From a virus, in IMG/VR virus record IMGVR_UViG_3300042988_000694, positions 1-45,877 of that record: a stretch of DNA of 45,877 bases; one strand, written 5' to 3'. The notes under the pieces were generated by a model. The model made no database searches and was not told the DNA's origin. It saw only the letters and a program-made list of their open reading frames with translations. This document shows, in pieces, positions 13,161-21,524 of the stretch. Position numbers and translations under genes: made by a program. The stretch's first letter is position 1. Every line of letters begins with the position of its first letter.

Positions 13161-16100
13161 TTACGGCATTCCGTATTGGTTAACGGGGTAAGGATAGGTG
13201 TAAGGCGTATATGTCAGCGTATGCGTGCCAGCGCCGGAGGGCTTGGATGATGTGATGCTGTAATCAATATCCCCTTGCCCATAACCACCGCCAGAAACGG
13301 TGTGAGGGGTGCTTTTGAAGTAATTGCTGTTGTTGACCAAATTCACGCCCGTCGTATTCGAACACGTCCCGCCCGTCGTCTTACATCCCGCTTCCGGTCC
13401 ATTATGCCAAAGATAAAGCGGGAAGCTTGTCGGCTTGTTCCCAGACGTAATCTGAGAAAACGTCTTGCCGCCATTGCGCCCCATCTGCGTCAGGCATGGC
13501 CAGCCAGGCGCGCTTGCGTCTCCGGCATTGCCGTCCCAGGTTCTTGACCCTTGGCAATTAAGAAGTGGGTCGCCTGTCTGGGAATTGTCGTTGCGCGGGT
13601 CGCCAAACCTGAATGCGTCGACGGGCCAATTCACGATCTGGTTGTTGTAAAACAACCCAGTGCCGCCGCCTTGCAAACGAGATGGCGTCGTATAGCCATT
13701 GTCGGCGAACGTCCACGTAAACGTATTGCCGTAAACCTCTATCCATTGATGATTGATAGAGTTCCCGTTCGTCCAGTGGGCATAGATGTAAGCGTTCGTC
13801 GTCGTGTTATAGCGGAATACAACCCGCGCCCCTGTGTAATCCGTGTCGAGCGTAGCGGTCCCATACCCACTATCTAGACCTTCAAATGAGTTATCCTCGA
13901 CGTATAGGTTCTTTGCTCCACCCGGTTCGTAAGGTAGCCCTAGCGTGCTCGCGCCACCTGAGCGGTCTGCCGTGCATCCGCCAGGGTGCATCCAAGAGAA
14001 GTTATAGTGGCACCAATCCTCGTCCGTCACCATAGATGTAAAAATCTGAGCCTCTTTCAGGTTCACGAATTCGTTGTGGTCTATGAGACCATACAACGGC
14101 CCCCAGACCTTGATATTGCCTTCAGGGGCAGAATTTGGCGTATAGAAACGCATATGGTCAATTCTGAACGCCCCGCGCATTGTCGGAGACGACCAACCGG
14201 TGATTTGTATTCCCGCTGCCGTCGCAGACGTATTCGTTAGGCTTATACCAGAGATGCGGAAAACTGGATTGTTTGCCGCTGTTACCGTCACATCAAAAGC
14301 ATTGTTGTCCGAAAACGTGATGTTCGTCACGCCAAGCCCGGCGCCTTTGATAATCACGTCCGTGTCAGAAAACGACACGCTTGACATGGAGCATGTCCCG
14401 GACCCGATCTTTACCGTGTCTCCATCCGCGCTCGCATCAATGGCGTTCTGAAGATTAGTTGTAATGTTGCCAGAGCAGGCGACAGTCCGAACCGTCCCCC
14501 TGTCTAAATCAGTTCCACCGGACGGCTGGATTGACCAGACGAGTGTTGCCGACCCTGTGCCGGAGGCATTTGTCGCCGTGATCGTGGAGTTAAACGTGCC
14601 TGACGCAGATGGCGTGCCGGTGATCGCCCCCGTCGAGGTGCTTACACTCAACCCGGTAGGCAGGCCGGAAGCCCCGTAGCTCGTCGGTGTGTTCGTCCCG
14701 ACTATCTGATATGTCGTGATTGCAGACCCTTGCGTGCCGCCAGCGCTCAGAGATGACGTGATCGTCGGCTTCGCAGTTATCGTGACAACAAGCGTCTTTG
14801 TTCCTGTGCCGAAGCTGTTCGATGCAGAAAGGCCAGTGTTGAGTGTTCCTGTGCTCGTCGGCGTGCCGGAAATTAAGCCGGTTGTGCCGTTGATCGACAG
14901 GCCCAGAGGAACGCTGCTAGCGGCATAGGTTGTCGGGCTGTTCGTCGCGACAATCTGATAGCTAAATGGCGACCCAACGATACCGCTCGCCGTCCCCGCA
15001 GACACAATCACAGGCTTCCCAGAAAGAACATTCAGCGGTAGGACGGCCGATCCAGTCCCATAGGCGTTTGTTGCGGATATGGAGAGATTATAAGACCCAG
15101 CCGCCGTGTTCGACGCGACAGTGACTAGGCCGGTCCCTTGATTGATCGTAACGCCCGCAGGCAGGCCAGAAGGCAGGCCAGTGACATTGTAGCTGTAGGG
15201 ACTACCAGAAGCCTCCACCTGATACGTCGCAGACACGCCTTGCGTGACCGTCCACGTCGTTGTTGAAGAGGTGATAATCGGCGCGCCTGTGCCAACGGTC
15301 AAAGTCAGCGTCTTGCTTGGAGAAGTCCCCAAGCCATTCGTCGCCGTCATTGCAATGCTGTATGTCCCTACCGTCGTCGGCGTCCCGGAGAGGATGCCGG
15401 TCCCTGTGTCAAAGCTCAAACCTGCAGGGATTGGGGAAGCAGTAAAGCTAGTCGGAGCGTTCGTTGCCGAGATGGAATAGGAAAAGGCAGAGCCTTGGTT
15501 CCCAGAAGCCGTGAGGCTGCTGTTGATGACCGGCGCTGTGACCGTCGCCCCAGGCTTGGCCTTTAGCTCAAGCGTCTTCATCTGGAGCTGACTCCAGGGG
15601 AAGTGGATGAACTGGTTCGGCGTGCGGCAGGTCGATGACCAGAGCGGGTTTGCCCCGGCGCTGTAGCCGGTGACGCTCGCAACGCCGCCAACCCCACAGC
15701 CGTAAATACCGCCGTCTTTGATATACGGGTCAGGAGACCCATAAGGCGGGGTGAAAGTGTTTGAGGTATCGCCGCCGACAGTCCCATTGCCGCCGATGTT
15801 TTGAATGCGGATTGTCACGGCCCCGCCAAGGTCATTGACGATGAAACCGTAGTCTCGCGCCGCCTTCGCGAACATCTTGACAAAGTCCGACATATGAGCG
15901 CCGCCGCCATCCGTCCAGGCGTCAACGTCGAAATTGCTCGGCAGCCGGAAGATCGCCCCCTCCGGGATGCTCCAGGCGCTTGTCGACGCGCCATCGCTGT
16001 AATTCGCAATGGGGCCTGAAAAATAATCCTTCATGACTTCTGGAAGGATAATGGAGACCATATGCGGAATTGTCCCGCTTCTTAGTTCCTCGACAGTTGG

Positions 16101-16835
16101 CGTATAGCCGAGATGAGGGATTTGCGAACCAGTGACGCCAGGAGGAATGTCCTGGCCGCCGTAATATCTTATCCCATAAGTAGTGTATGCCGTGTTATTC
16201 GGCCAAATGCGAACAGGCTTCCAGGTGCCGTCGCTTTTGGACACATTGTCCATATAAGCCATATTGCATTGAGTGAAACGGTTGTTCGTCGCGTCCCAAG
16301 CAGCACCAGAGAATTCGTAAATGCGGTCTCTCGACCGATCCCAAACAACCGATTGATGGTCGCTGCCGTAGTCGATACCCCAGCCCTGCGGAGCATGGAC
16401 AGTCTGAGACTCTCTCTGCCACCACGCAGCAGCATTCACGCCATTGGCCGTAAGCGTGCTGCCGCATTGGGCTGTAATCGGCCATTTCGGGTCGTTCTCG
16501 TCAGCAACCCAAATCGGAACGGCATTCGCCTTCTCAGCGATAATGGCAAAGGGCTTGTCGCCAGAGCCGTAATCATACGTATTCATTAAATCGACGAGAT
16601 GCGAAACGTAGTTTGCCGAATTGGGATCAACCGTGAAGGCTTGCCCCTTTACCGTTCCCCAATCGTCAAGCTTAGTCGTATTCCACGCATCGCAGGCGTA
16701 TAGTTCGCACTTACCCGTTGTCAGCATTCCAGGTGAGCGCGGAATGCGCGGCCCAGTTGTCGGCTCATAGCCGCCCCAGAAAGCCGCTTGAGCAATCGCT
16801 GGGAGAAGAAGCAGGATAATTATAAGCTTTTTCAT
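13161..16835 (-). CDS. Secreted-type multidomain surface protein: Ig-like repeats and beta-helix
   Basis: The 1224-residue protein begins with a signal peptide (MKKLIIILLLLPAIAQA, cut near residue 17). Residues about 20-430 form a Trp/Cys-containing domain shared with the neighbouring 725-residue protein. About 434-770 are four Ig-like repeats of the He_PIG type (FSYSISATN..., GLS...TG.LSGTP...). About 775-1224 are a right-handed beta-helix-like region (GDTVKIGSGTC, NITFSDNNAF, LIDHNEFVNLK, YVEDNSFEGLD, VYGNTFTW) as in pectate-lyase-like depolymerases and tailspikes. AGGAAG lies 6 bp before the ATG. It lies in the receptor-binding part of the late operon; it may bind or cut host glycans. A leader peptide on such a protein is unexpected. 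Confidence 0.7.
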   Translation of the reverse strand: MKKLIIILLLLPAIAQAAFWGGYEPTTGPRIPRSPGMLTTGKCELYACDAWNTTKLDDWGTVKGQAFTVDPNSANYVSHLVDLMNTYDYGSGDKPFAIIAEKANAVPIWVADENDPKWPITAQCGSTLTANGVNAAAWWQRESQTVHAPQGWGIDYGSDHQSVVWDRSRDRIYEFSGAAWDATNNRFTQCNMAYMDNVSKSDGTWKPVRIWPNNTAYTTYGIRYYGGQDIPPGVTGSQIPHLGYTPTVEELRSGTIPHMVSIILPEVMKDYFSGPIANYSDGASTSAWSIPEGAIFRLPSNFDVDAWTDGGGAHMSDFVKMFAKAARDYGFIVNDLGGAVTIRIQNIGGNGTVGGDTSNTFTPPYGSPDPYIKDGGIYGCGVGGVASVTGYSAGANPLWSSTCRTPNQFIHFPWSQLQMKTLELKAKPGATVTAPVINSSLTASGNQGSAFSYSISATNAPTSFTASPIPAGLSFDTGTGILSGTPTTVGTYSIAMTATNGLGTSPSKTLTLTVGTGAPIITSSTTTWTVTQGVSATYQVEASGSPYSYNVTGLPSGLPAGVTINQGTGLVTVASNTAAGSYNLSISATNAYGTGSAVLPLNVLSGKPVIVSAGTASGIVGSPFSYQIVATNSPTTYAASSVPLGLSINGTTGLISGTPTSTGTLNTGLSASNSFGTGTKTLVVTITAKPTITSSLSAGGTQGSAITTYQIVGTNTPTSYGASGLPTGLSVSTSTGAITGTPSASGTFNSTITATNASGTGSATLVWSIQPSGGTDLDRGTVRTVACSGNITTNLQNAIDASADGDTVKIGSGTCSMSSVSFSDTDVIIKGAGLGVTNITFSDNNAFDVTVTAANNPVFRISGISLTNTSATAAGIQITGWSSPTMRGAFRIDHMRFYTPNSAPEGNIKVWGPLYGLIDHNEFVNLKEAQIFTSMVTDEDWCHYNFSWMHPGGCTADRSGGASTLGLPYEPGGAKNLYVEDNSFEGLDSGYGTATLDTDYTGARVVFRYNTTTNAYIYAHWTNGNSINHQWIEVYGNTFTWTFADNGYTTPSRLQGGGTGLFYNNQIVNWPVDAFRFGDPRNDNSQTGDPLLNCQGSRTWDGNAGDASAPGWPCLTQMGRNGGKTFSQITSGNKPTSFPLYLWHNGPEAGCKTTGGTCSNTTGVNLVNNSNYFKSTPHTVSGGGYGQGDIDYSITSSKPSGAGTHTLTYTPYTYPYPVNQYGMP

Positions 16836-16850
16836 GGATGCTTCCTGCCG

Positions 16851-19028
16851 TCAGTTGACCGTGAGGGTCAGCGTCTTCGTTCCTGTGTATCCAAACGAAT
16901 TAGTCGCAGAGAGAGTAATGCTTGATGTCCCTGCCCCGCTCGGTGTGCCAGAGATGACACCAGTCGACGTGTCAATTGAAAGACCGGAAGGAAGGCCAGT
17001 TGCGCCATATGTTGTTGGCGCTGCCGTCGTCATGTAATTGCCAGTTATTGAATAGGTGAAAGATTGCCCAGCCGTTCCTGTTGCGGTCGTAGCCGACGTA
17101 ATAACCGGGTCTGCGTTGTAGCGGTTCGTCGTGTCGCGGCGGTCGTAGCATGTCCCGATATAACTGCTTCCGACTGACCTGTTCGGGTCGCCCAATCCTG
17201 TGTAATCAGCGCAGTTGCAACGCGGCTTCTTGTAGGTATTGTTCATGTCAAGTGAGACAAGCTGTAAGGCCCATATCGGGAATCTGCCAAGCTCACTGCC
17301 ACCACCAGCGCCGGGAGCGCCTCTATGCGTTCCGGTGAAAATCCCCTTCCCATCACGTTGGAAATAAGGGTCTCCCGGCAAAAGGTCAGGGTATTGATTA
17401 TACGATGATATGCTTGAATAAGTGTATTGACCGGTGTAGTTGTCCTTCCTCGCGATGATCTCGTTATAAGCCGGGTTCCCGTTGTAATCTATGACGCCTT
17501 TGAACCCAGGATTTTGCAACCGGATATTCCAGTTTGAACCTGTGTCATTTATTATCAAACCATAGTCGCGAACGGCCTTCATAACCGTTTTGACCCATTT
17601 CGCTGGCGTGCCGTATCCTCCACCCGTCCCATAAGGATGACCAACGTCAATTGTTCCGCCAATATAATTATCAATGACATCATCTGTCCACACATCCGGG
17701 TCGAGACGCATCCGCGAGCCAGTCGGCACGGAGCAATCAGACCATTTCACATTACTTGTTACGTCTAGCTCGGAATGGCCGTGAAAATCCTGTTTCGTTG
17801 CCGGATATGAACGGGCTTGATACCCACTCCCTTGCGGGCCTTCATATATTTCAGGGATAACCAAGCCAATCGCGTGCTGTATACTCCCGGCTTGCAATTC
17901 AGCAACCGACACAGCAGTCGCCATGGCGGGCGTGCCGCCGGCATTCGTTCCGCCAATATCGCCACTCGCCCCAGCGTTTGAAGCGCGCGGGTCAGCAGAA
18001 AAGAACGTCTGCGCGTAAGCGTTAGCAGCTTTATTTACAATCCCATCCCAGGCAGATGCGTTGTCATAAGACGCGCCGTAGTTCTGAGTTGGAGCCGTTT
18101 GGTCAACAACAATCGGATAACCTGATTGGACCCCGGCAGTTGTATCAATTGGGTCTCCACCGGGGGTCGCAGAGATTTCAAACGACGTTTCCGTAAAGCC
18201 CTGCGAACTGATGTAATACTCCGTCCCCTCGACAATGTTTGTCGGGAGATCGGCATTCGGCGTTAGGATTGTGCCGCCTGTAGTCTTGGTTAGGTTCTTC
18301 GCGATGAAGTGGACGACATCCCCAACCTTGAATTTATGTGCGACGGGCGTGTTGTTTACCGGCTCCAGCGTCGTAATCACGCCAGGGTTGGCGCTCGTAA
18401 TAGACGCATTCCAACCCCATTGCTGAAGATGGTAAAACTCAAAATAGCGATCCTGCACCGGATCATACATGGCGGTAATGCCGTCGATGCCAGGGTCTCC
18501 GCCATAGTTTTTACCGCCCCCAGGAACAGGGACATTCACAAATTGCGTTCCCTGCAATGTCACAAGCTTACAGTAAAAGCCATTTGGATCGTTGTTTGCA
18601 GCTTGCCAATCGGCCTGACATTGGGCTGGATACTTATTATAAATAAGCATGTCCCTTGTAGGGTCGCCGCCTTGGGCGATATACAACGCCGTGCCGTTAA
18701 GAATGTATCCGACAAAACTTGGGTTTTTGTTGCCGTTGCTGCCGTAGCGGGACTTGGCCATACTCTCGAAATGAGACGCCCACCCCTTAGTGTTAGGCTC
18801 TATGTGCTGGCAGTTCGAACCCCTGATAACGTTCCCGTCGCTATCCTCGCAATTCGGTAACATCTTGGTCGTGTAGATGGACCCGCGCTTAAATGGATAC
18901 CCGTCTTTGACGATGACGGTTCCCCAGCCGGAGTTCTCTTTTTTCCCCCAAAGCGCGGACGCATCTTTTGCCGCCATAGCGAATGGCAACATCATTACTG
19001 CAAAGAGAGCGATTGTGCCTTTGCGCAT
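16851..19028 (-). CDS. Secreted-type surface protein, paralogue of the 1224-residue protein
   Basis: The 725-residue protein starts with a signal peptide (about 1-26: MRKGTIALFAVMMLPFAMAA). Its large domain matches the next gene's N-terminal domain in motif order: VAELQAGSIQHAIGLVIPE against VEELRSGTIPHMVSIILPE, AVRDYGLIINDTGS against AARDYGFIVNDLGG, and FPIWALQL against FPWSQLQM. About the last 85 residues are one He_PIG Ig-like repeat ending at the C-terminus, without a beta-helix. Several Cys residues suggest disulfides. It begins two bases after the stop of the gene before it. The shared domain resembles a widespread family of secreted bacterial proteins of unknown or glycan-related role; this is inference. 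Confidence 0.65.
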   Translation of the reverse strand: MRKGTIALFAVMMLPFAMAAKDASALWGKKENSGWGTVIVKDGYPFKRGSIYTTKMLPNCEDSDGNVIRGSNCQHIEPNTKGWASHFESMAKSRYGSNGNKNPSFVGYILNGTALYIAQGGDPTRDMLIYNKYPAQCQADWQAANNDPNGFYCKLVTLQGTQFVNVPVPGGGKNYGGDPGIDGITAMYDPVQDRYFEFYHLQQWGWNASITSANPGVITTLEPVNNTPVAHKFKVGDVVHFIAKNLTKTTGGTILTPNADLPTNIVEGTEYYISSQGFTETSFEISATPGGDPIDTTAGVQSGYPIVVDQTAPTQNYGASYDNASAWDGIVNKAANAYAQTFFSADPRASNAGASGDIGGTNAGGTPAMATAVSVAELQAGSIQHAIGLVIPEIYEGPQGSGYQARSYPATKQDFHGHSELDVTSNVKWSDCSVPTGSRMRLDPDVWTDDVIDNYIGGTIDVGHPYGTGGGYGTPAKWVKTVMKAVRDYGLIINDTGSNWNIRLQNPGFKGVIDYNGNPAYNEIIARKDNYTGQYTYSSISSYNQYPDLLPGDPYFQRDGKGIFTGTHRGAPGAGGGSELGRFPIWALQLVSLDMNNTYKKPRCNCADYTGLGDPNRSVGSSYIGTCYDRRDTTNRYNADPVITSATTATGTAGQSFTYSITGNYMTTAAPTTYGATGLPSGLSIDTSTGVISGTPSGAGTSSITLSATNSFGYTGTKTLTLTVN

Positions 19029-19030
19029 CT

Positions 19031-20029
19031 TTAATTCCCTTCGCAGTCGGTGCCGTTTCCAGCATCACGCGCTGCATTGACGAAAGTCGCGTCTTTTAAC
19101 GAGTCATAGACGCAGAAGAGTTGGAGCCATCCTCCGGTATGGAAGGCATAAGTTCCCGGCGCATAGGAGGTTCGCGTGACAGTTCCCGTCGCCTCGTCCT
19201 TCCATTGCTCCATCGTGTAACCAACGCTCATCCAATAGGCGAGCGTCGAGTCAGCGCCTAGAACGTCTGCGTGTCGTGTGTTGGTCGTGTTGCCTGAGTT
19301 GTAGATTGGCGACGTTGGGTATGTCCCGACCTCCTCCTGGAAGTAATCGACTGCCCAGCTATTAGCTGCCGCCGTAACATTGTAGAAGCCGAAGGCCGAA
19401 TTGGTTACACTCTCATAGGTCGCCGGTTGACGATAGCGAACCCAGGAACCCGTCGTGGCAGTAGTTAGCGCCGTAGACCCGTTGTTATTCGTTATCTTTA
19501 GGTTGTTCGCCCCGGATATGCGCTTGGCATAGACCGTCCCAACACGGTTCGCCGCCGCGAGGGTAACCGTCTGCGTGAGCGATCCGTTCGCCGTGGAGCT
19601 TGTGATTGACGACGCAGAGTTGGCAACGCCATCAACTCCGGTCTGGTCCTTGGCTCGCGTGAAGTTCGAGACGCCCCATGTCAGCGTCATGTTTCGATTA
19701 TATTTGGCGTAGTTGATCCGCTCTTCTTCGAGAAGAAGCCCGAGCGCAGTCCCTACGCTTGTGAAGTCGTAATCAAAGCGCGCCGCGCCATTTGAAGCGA
19801 CAAGCTGCACAAGCCCGGAAGAGTCGACATATGTCGCGACTTGGGCGCTGTCAGCACGCGAGAAGGTGAAATGCCCGTCAAGAGAACTTGTGGTGAGGAA
19901 GTCCTGCGAAAACGCCACGGCAGGCGGGGCTGTGTAGCTGTTCGACCCGACGCCAGTTAGAAGCATGGTGGCATAGACGGGGGAGCAGATGCTCCCCCCT
20001 ATCAGTCCAGCGATAGCAAGCCGCTTCAT
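19031..20029 (-). CDS. Secreted-type phage-tail carbohydrate-binding-like protein
   Basis: The 332-residue product begins with a signal peptide (MKRLAIAGLIGGSICSPVYA). The rest follows a well-known phage surface pattern: FTFSRADSAQV, then RFDYDFTSVGTALGLLLEEERINYAKY near residue 90, and WAVDYFQEEVGTYPTSPIYNSG near 225-245, typical of beta-sandwich carbohydrate-binding modules in tail proteins. The ATG at 20029 was chosen because the signal peptide begins there; a GTG at 20041 would add four residues and overlap the upstream stop. It is read in series with its signal-peptide neighbours. Confidence 0.6.
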   Translation of the reverse strand: MKRLAIAGLIGGSICSPVYATMLLTGVGSNSYTAPPAVAFSQDFLTTSSLDGHFTFSRADSAQVATYVDSSGLVQLVASNGAARFDYDFTSVGTALGLLLEEERINYAKYNRNMTLTWGVSNFTRAKDQTGVDGVANSASSITSSTANGSLTQTVTLAAANRVGTVYAKRISGANNLKITNNNGSTALTTATTGSWVRYRQPATYESVTNSAFGFYNVTAAANSWAVDYFQEEVGTYPTSPIYNSGNTTNTRHADVLGADSTLAYWMSVGYTMEQWKDEATGTVTRTSYAPGTYAFHTGGWLQLFCVYDSLKDATFVNAARDAGNGTDCEGN

Positions 20030-20037
20030 GGCAAGCC

Positions 20038-21468
20038 TCACTTATAGGCGGCCGAGAGGAAGACGCCGGTTGCGGCGCTGGTGTTATCGTTGCTCGCAGA
20101 GCCCGCCGTGATGCAGAAGCCGATCCCTGTCGAGAAGGCGATCCCTTGGTTGACAGTGACCGAAAGGCCGTTGCCGGTAGCCGACGCCGGAATCGGATAT
20201 TTCAGTTTAAGGCCAGTTGCAGAGGAGCATGTCGGGCCAGAGGCCGTGTCATAAATCCGCAGATAGTAAAGCGTGCCTGTCGTGTTGACGGCGGTGATAT
20301 TGTAGAGGTTCCCAGCCGACGCCTTCATGCTCGTCGAATTGTTGCTGGCCGCCGAGTCGTATGTGTAGGGCGTCGCGCCGCCTGTCGTGCCTGCAATTGT
20401 CTGGACGGCGTTGGTCGTGCCGGGCGTCGTCTGGTCGATCCCGACCTTGCCCATTATTTCCGTGCCAGCGTCGATGCCGACCGAGCCGATATGGTTCGTT
20501 CCCGCCGGGGCAGGAGCCGAAGCGTTCTGGTTCATCCTCTTGAAGAGGGCGATGAGCGAACATGTCCCCGTATCGGAACCGCAGGCGGCGTCGGCCGACA
20601 AGCCAATGTCGCCAACACTCGCAATGCTAGCCGCAGTCGACCCGACCGCAAGCCCGGACCCGCTCTGCACATTCAGGGTCGTCGTCCCGCTGGCCGTGAT
20701 AGCCGCGATGTAGCCGTTTGAACCAACGGCAAGCTCTACCCATCCGAAATTGGGAGGGACAACTAAATCAGAAGTCGTCGCCTGCACGCTGTTGAGCGTG
20801 CCCATTTTCACATAAGCAGCAACACTTCCTAGGTTCGTAATGATGATATTCGCGCCAGCCGGGATAGCCGCGTTCGTCGTCGTCGTCGTGGCGGAAATGC
20901 CCTGCGAAAGGCCGCTCGGGACGAAGTTCGTCAGCGACGTCGGGCCGCCGCCCGCGACGACCGCGCCACCAGCAACACCAGACGCAAGGCCGGAGCCGCC
21001 CTGAATATTGAGCGTCGTCGTGCCGCCGGTCGAAATGCCCGCGATATAGGTGTTACTCCCTACGGCAAGCTGGACCCAGCCATAGTTCGGTGGAATCGGG
21101 ATGTTGCTCGTCGTCGCCGTAATCGAGTTGCTGGTCCCGAGCGCGACATACGCGACGTTGGATCCGATGTTTGTGATGATGATGTTGGACCCGGTCGGCA
21201 GCGCGACGTTCGACGTCGTGGTTGTGACCGAGAGACCGGCCGAACTCCCGTTCGGGGACCACGCAACAGCCGTCGACCCGCCAGCGGAGATCGTGTTGGC
21301 GTTGACGACATACAGGTCAAATGGACCGGCGCCAGTCCCGCTTTCATCCCAGAAGGCTTGGCTGTGCGTGCCGGACCCGTCTTGGATCGTGCGATAGACG
21401 ATCTGGCCATCGGCAAGAGCGTTGGAAGCCCAGAACAGGGCGAGAAAAATAGAAAGTATCCGGCGCAT
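20038..21468 (-). CDS. Secreted-type repeat protein
   Basis: The 476-residue protein has a signal peptide (MRRILSIFLALFWASNALA) and Gly/Thr/Ser/Asn-rich beta sequence. Two tandem modules of about 90 residues are evident, from about 70 to 255: each contains a TTTTSN or TTTTTN run, then NIIITN(I/L)GS, a SN or SD strand, PP(N)YGW(V)(Q)LAVGSN, and TTTLN(I/V)Q(G/S)GSGLA. The remaining half is unrelated. A strong AGGAGG precedes the ATG by 5 bp. It is the first of the four signal-peptide genes after the internal virion proteins. The function is unknown; repeat architecture fits a fibre or surface protein. Confidence 0.65.
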   Translation of the reverse strand: MRRILSIFLALFWASNALADGQIVYRTIQDGSGTHSQAFWDESGTGAGPFDLYVVNANTISAGGSTAVAWSPNGSSAGLSVTTTTSNVALPTGSNIIITNIGSNVAYVALGTSNSITATTSNIPIPPNYGWVQLAVGSNTYIAGISTGGTTTLNIQGGSGLASGVAGGAVVAGGGPTSLTNFVPSGLSQGISATTTTTNAAIPAGANIIITNLGSVAAYVKMGTLNSVQATTSDLVVPPNFGWVELAVGSNGYIAAITASGTTTLNVQSGSGLAVGSTAASIASVGDIGLSADAACGSDTGTCSLIALFKRMNQNASAPAPAGTNHIGSVGIDAGTEIMGKVGIDQTTPGTTNAVQTIAGTTGGATPYTYDSAASNNSTSMKASAGNLYNITAVNTTGTLYYLRIYDTASGPTCSSATGLKLKYPIPASATGNGLSVTVNQGIAFSTGIGFCITAGSASNDNTSAATGVFLSAAYK

Positions 21469-21514
21469 TCCAGCCTCCTAGCTGCGCGCAAGGTGACTGC
21501 GGCAGCGAGAAGGA

Positions 21515-21524
21515 GCGACGCACT
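21515..21524 (-). repeat. AGTGCGTCGC leader repeat 2
   Basis: On the minus strand this 10-mer directly follows the TAA stop of the 1465-residue internal protein gene and lies 47 bases before the next ATG. Confidence 0.6.
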
